From Clostridium lentum (lineage in GTDB: Bacteria > Bacillota > Clostridia > Clostridiales > Clostridiaceae), in assembly GCF_014287815.1 (NCBI RefSeq), contig NZ_JACOOQ010000013.1, positions 24,910 through 88,909 of the forward strand: a stretch of 64,000 nucleotides of DNA, in the 5' to 3' direction. Positions 62,149 to 64,000 of the stretch are shown in pieces. Numbering within the stretch: position 1 is the stretch's first letter; each line of letters opens with the position of its first letter. The notes under the pieces are model-generated. The model saw only the letters and a program-made list of their open reading frames with translations. It searched no databases and had not been told where the DNA came from. The position numbers and the translations under genes are program-made.

Positions 62149-62262
62149 ATTATCCCTAAAAAATATATTAACTCTAAAATATATTATATATTGTAAAATA
62201 ATTTTAGTCCACCTTTAAAATTTAAAAATCAATTTTAGTTAAACAGTACATAGCCTTTAACT

Positions 62263-62294
62263 AAAAAAGGACTCGCTATCCGAGTCCTTTTTTT
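62263..62294. terminator. nox terminator
   Basis: A 13-bp stem (AAAAAAGGACTCG/CGAGTCCTTTTTT) with a 5-nt loop. Works on both strands. Confidence 0.9.
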
Positions 62295-63624
62295 ATAAAG
62301 CCTTAAGTGCTACTGCATTTAATAAGCTCCATGGTTTATTGTAATGTGGTTGGAAGAAGAAATCTGTCATTGCTAATTCTTCTATTGTCATATCATTTTG
62401 TATAACAACTGATAAAGTATTCATAAATTGAGTTAAATCTACTTTAGAAATTATCTGTCCACCTAAAACTCTTCTTGTATCTGCATCATAAACAATCTTT
62501 ATTGTTGCTGGTTCATAAGTTGGCATAAACTCTGGTCTATAATTATCAGTTAATGAAACTGTAGCAATATTCATCTTTGTTGTCGCCTTAGCTACTTCTT
62601 CAGTCATTCCTGTTGAAGCTATATTTTGCTCATATATCTTTATTCCTGAAGTTCCTTGAGTTCCCATATACTTAAGTGTTGGTTTAACTATATTTCTAGC
62701 AACTAGCGTTCCCATTCTTACCGCATTGGTAGCAAGTGGAATATATCTTGTATCCTTAGAAGGGTTATATGTTACAACACAGCAATCTCCAGCTGCAAAT
62801 ACATCTTCTTTGCTTGTTCTCATATATTCATCTATTATAATAGCTCCATTTGGTAATGTATCTAATTTACCTTGAACCAACTTAGTATTAGGAGCAAATC
62901 CTATACATAATACTACTAAATCACCTTGATATGTTCCATTTTCAGTAATAACTTCTGTTACTTTACCATTTTCACCATTAAACTTTTGAACTTTTTCTCC
63001 AAGTACTAATTTTACTCCTCTATCTGAGAATTCCTTTTCAGCTACATCTGTAAAGTCCTTATCTAAATATTTTGCCATTATTCTCTTTTCAGCATCTATT
63101 AGTGTTACGTTTTTACCTTGCATTTCAAATGCTTCAACAAGTTCAACACCAATGTATCCAGCACCAATAATAACAACATTTTTTGCATCTTTTGATTTTT
63201 CTATTATATTTAGTGCATGATCATGATTTTTACATAAAACTATATTTTCTAATTCTCCACCTTCAAATCTTGGTACTATTGGCCATGACCCTAAAGTCAA
63301 TACTAATTTATCGTAATTGTCTTCAAAAACTTCTTCTGTGATTAAATTTTTAACTTTTAAAGTTTTATTTTCAAAGTCTATATCTAATACCTCATGCTTC
63401 ATATTAGTTACAACACCTAATTTAGCTAAGTTTTCAGGAGAGTTATAAAAAAGACTCTCTGTATCTTCTATTACCTTACCAACATTTAATGCAATACCAC
63501 ATGATAAAAATGATATATTATCATTCTTTTCATATATTGTAATATCACTTTCTGGATAAAGTTCTTTTAAATTAACTACTGATGCTGTTCCTGCATGAGT
63601 ACATCCAACTACTACTATTTTCAT
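62293..63624 (-). CDS. nox: NADH oxidase (H2O-forming type) / CoA-disulfide reductase family
   Basis: A 443-residue flavoprotein. It has an N-terminal FAD site (VVVGCTHAGTAS), the single redox cysteine in FLSCGIAL (about residue 43), an NAD site (VVIIGAGYIGVELVEAF), and the second FAD site (DVFAAGDCC). The C-terminal dimerisation domain follows (ISKVDLTQFMNTL, ending HYNKPWSLLNAVA). This fits water-forming NADH oxidase rather than CoA-disulfide reductase. It would reduce O2 and regenerate NAD+, useful for aerotolerance. The ATG follows TTGGAGGAAGAATTAA. A Rex-like site lies 37 bp upstream. Confidence 0.85.
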   Translation of the reverse strand: MKIVVVGCTHAGTASVVNLKELYPESDITIYEKNDNISFLSCGIALNVGKVIEDTESLFYNSPENLAKLGVVTNMKHEVLDIDFENKTLKVKNLITEEVFEDNYDKLVLTLGSWPIVPRFEGGELENIVLCKNHDHALNIIEKSKDAKNVVIIGAGYIGVELVEAFEMQGKNVTLIDAEKRIMAKYLDKDFTDVAEKEFSDRGVKLVLGEKVQKFNGENGKVTEVITENGTYQGDLVVLCIGFAPNTKLVQGKLDTLPNGAIIIDEYMRTSKEDVFAAGDCCVVTYNPSKDTRYIPLATNAVRMGTLVARNIVKPTLKYMGTQGTSGIKIYEQNIASTGMTEEVAKATTKMNIATVSLTDNYRPEFMPTYEPATIKIVYDADTRRVLGGQIISKVDLTQFMNTLSVVIQNDMTIEELAMTDFFFQPHYNKPWSLLNAVALKAL

Positions 63625-63660
63625 TTAATTCTTCCTCCAAATAAAAAATTTTAATAGATT

Positions 63661-63678
63661 ATGTTTATTAATTAACAA
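63661..63678. promoter_or_regulatory. Candidate Rex operator before nox
   Basis: ATGTTTATTAATTAACAA matches TTGTTAANNNNTTAACAA at 12 of 14 fixed positions. Rex senses NADH/NAD+, so control of an NADH oxidase gene would make sense. Confidence 0.45.
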
Positions 63679-63679
63679 T

Positions 63680-64000
63680 AATTATTCTTTAGATACAGAT
63701 TACTCTTTTTCTTTCATTTTGTAAATACCTATTTTTAGTTTTTTATTAAAAAATTTTTTTATACATTTCCTTGATTTTTTAAGGATTTAAATAATTATAT
63801 GTATTTTTTATAACAACTAACTTTTATGTTAATTAATTATCATTTTGGCATTATTTATCTGAACATTTTTTATAATTTCATAAAAAAGTGGCTTTCGCCA
63901 CGCTCCCTTCGGGAATTTAATTTTAAGTATTCTAAAAGGCATAGAACTAACATCGGTTCTATGCTATATTTTTCCTATTAATTAATACTTTATTCCGTAT
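63680..64000. other. Gene-free end of the window with two hairpins
   Basis: No gene is visible. It holds a small GTGGCTTTCGCCAC hairpin near 63889 and a terminator-like stem (GCATAGAAC/GTTCTATGC, 63939-63964) with T-rich sequence to its right. The latter probably belongs to a gene outside the window. Confidence 0.5.

Overview
This window reads as a chromosomal segment of a low-GC, endospore-forming Firmicute, most likely a Clostridium sensu stricto species. The basis is the AT-rich composition, strong GGAGG ribosome sites, bidirectional hairpin terminators, the tig-clpP-clpX-lonB-lonA-engB order, a SpoVD/SpoVE-like pair, several Cys-rich coat-like proteins and an all-bacterial gene set. No rRNA, CRISPR array, insertion sequence or prophage was seen. 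Most genes lie on the minus strand.

Layout. 0-3 kb: a UvrD/PcrA-type helicase and two small unknown genes. 3-4.6 kb (plus strand): perR and a membrane-anchored VCBS-like protein. 4.6-6.2 kb: a Q/N-rich protein and two extremely Cys-rich membrane proteins. 6.2-14.5 kb: the proteostasis block engB, lonA, lonB, clpX, clpP, tig. 14.5-18 kb: membrane proteins of unknown or TcaA-like type and an ECF transporter S component. 18-23.5 kb: a maltose locus with a LacI regulator, alpha-glucosidase, PTS EIICB and a MapP-like sugar phosphatase. 23.6-23.9 kb: four tRNAs (Arg-His-Gln-Lys). 24-26.4 kb: an XRE/DUF2975 pair, a repeat-rich spacer and an MFS exporter. 26.4-31.3 kb: clpB behind a CtsR site, then an AraC/GH39-like fusion. 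31.3-36.3 kb: two tandem XRE-TPR regulators, a 56-aa membrane protein, a viroplasmin-RNase H protein and a DUF1232 protein. 36.5-39 kb: an FtsH paralogue and a degenerate amidase-SPOR protein. 39.2-44 kb: a sulfur module (SAM-I riboswitch with metNIQ, a CymR-like regulator, tcyP). 44-48.3 kb: a SEDS/class B PBP pair and a HAD phosphatase. 48.4-52.2 kb: a Fur-controlled siderophore ABC system, next to a deleted histidine kinase gene. 53-59.4 kb: PAP2, a Cys/Glu hexapeptide-repeat protein, an AlaX-type editing protein, DUF975, an ArsC/Spx-like protein, a TPR protein and an AI-2E-family permease. 59.5-62.1 kb: sucrose-6-phosphate hydrolase and fructokinase behind a LacI-type operator. 62.3-63.6 kb: NADH oxidase behind a Rex-like site.

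How the parts work together. The window is mainly housekeeping and nutrient-response genes with readable local regulation: Fur (iron), SAM and possibly CymR (sulfur), LacI-type repressors and CcpA (sugars), CtsR (heat shock) and perhaps Rex (redox). No single large novel system is evident. The items most worth a second look are the Cys-rich gene cluster with its C-rich, structured 3' UTR; a hairpin placed exactly between a ribosome site and a start codon at 57.2 kb; the MapP-type maltose operon with paired operators; the AraC/GH39-like pseudo-enzyme fusion; the tandem XRE-TPR regulators; the SAM riboswitch with an enlarged P3 arm; and the degenerate amidase-SPOR protein. Coordinates of starts were adjusted to the best ribosome site where an upstream alternative codon was less likely.
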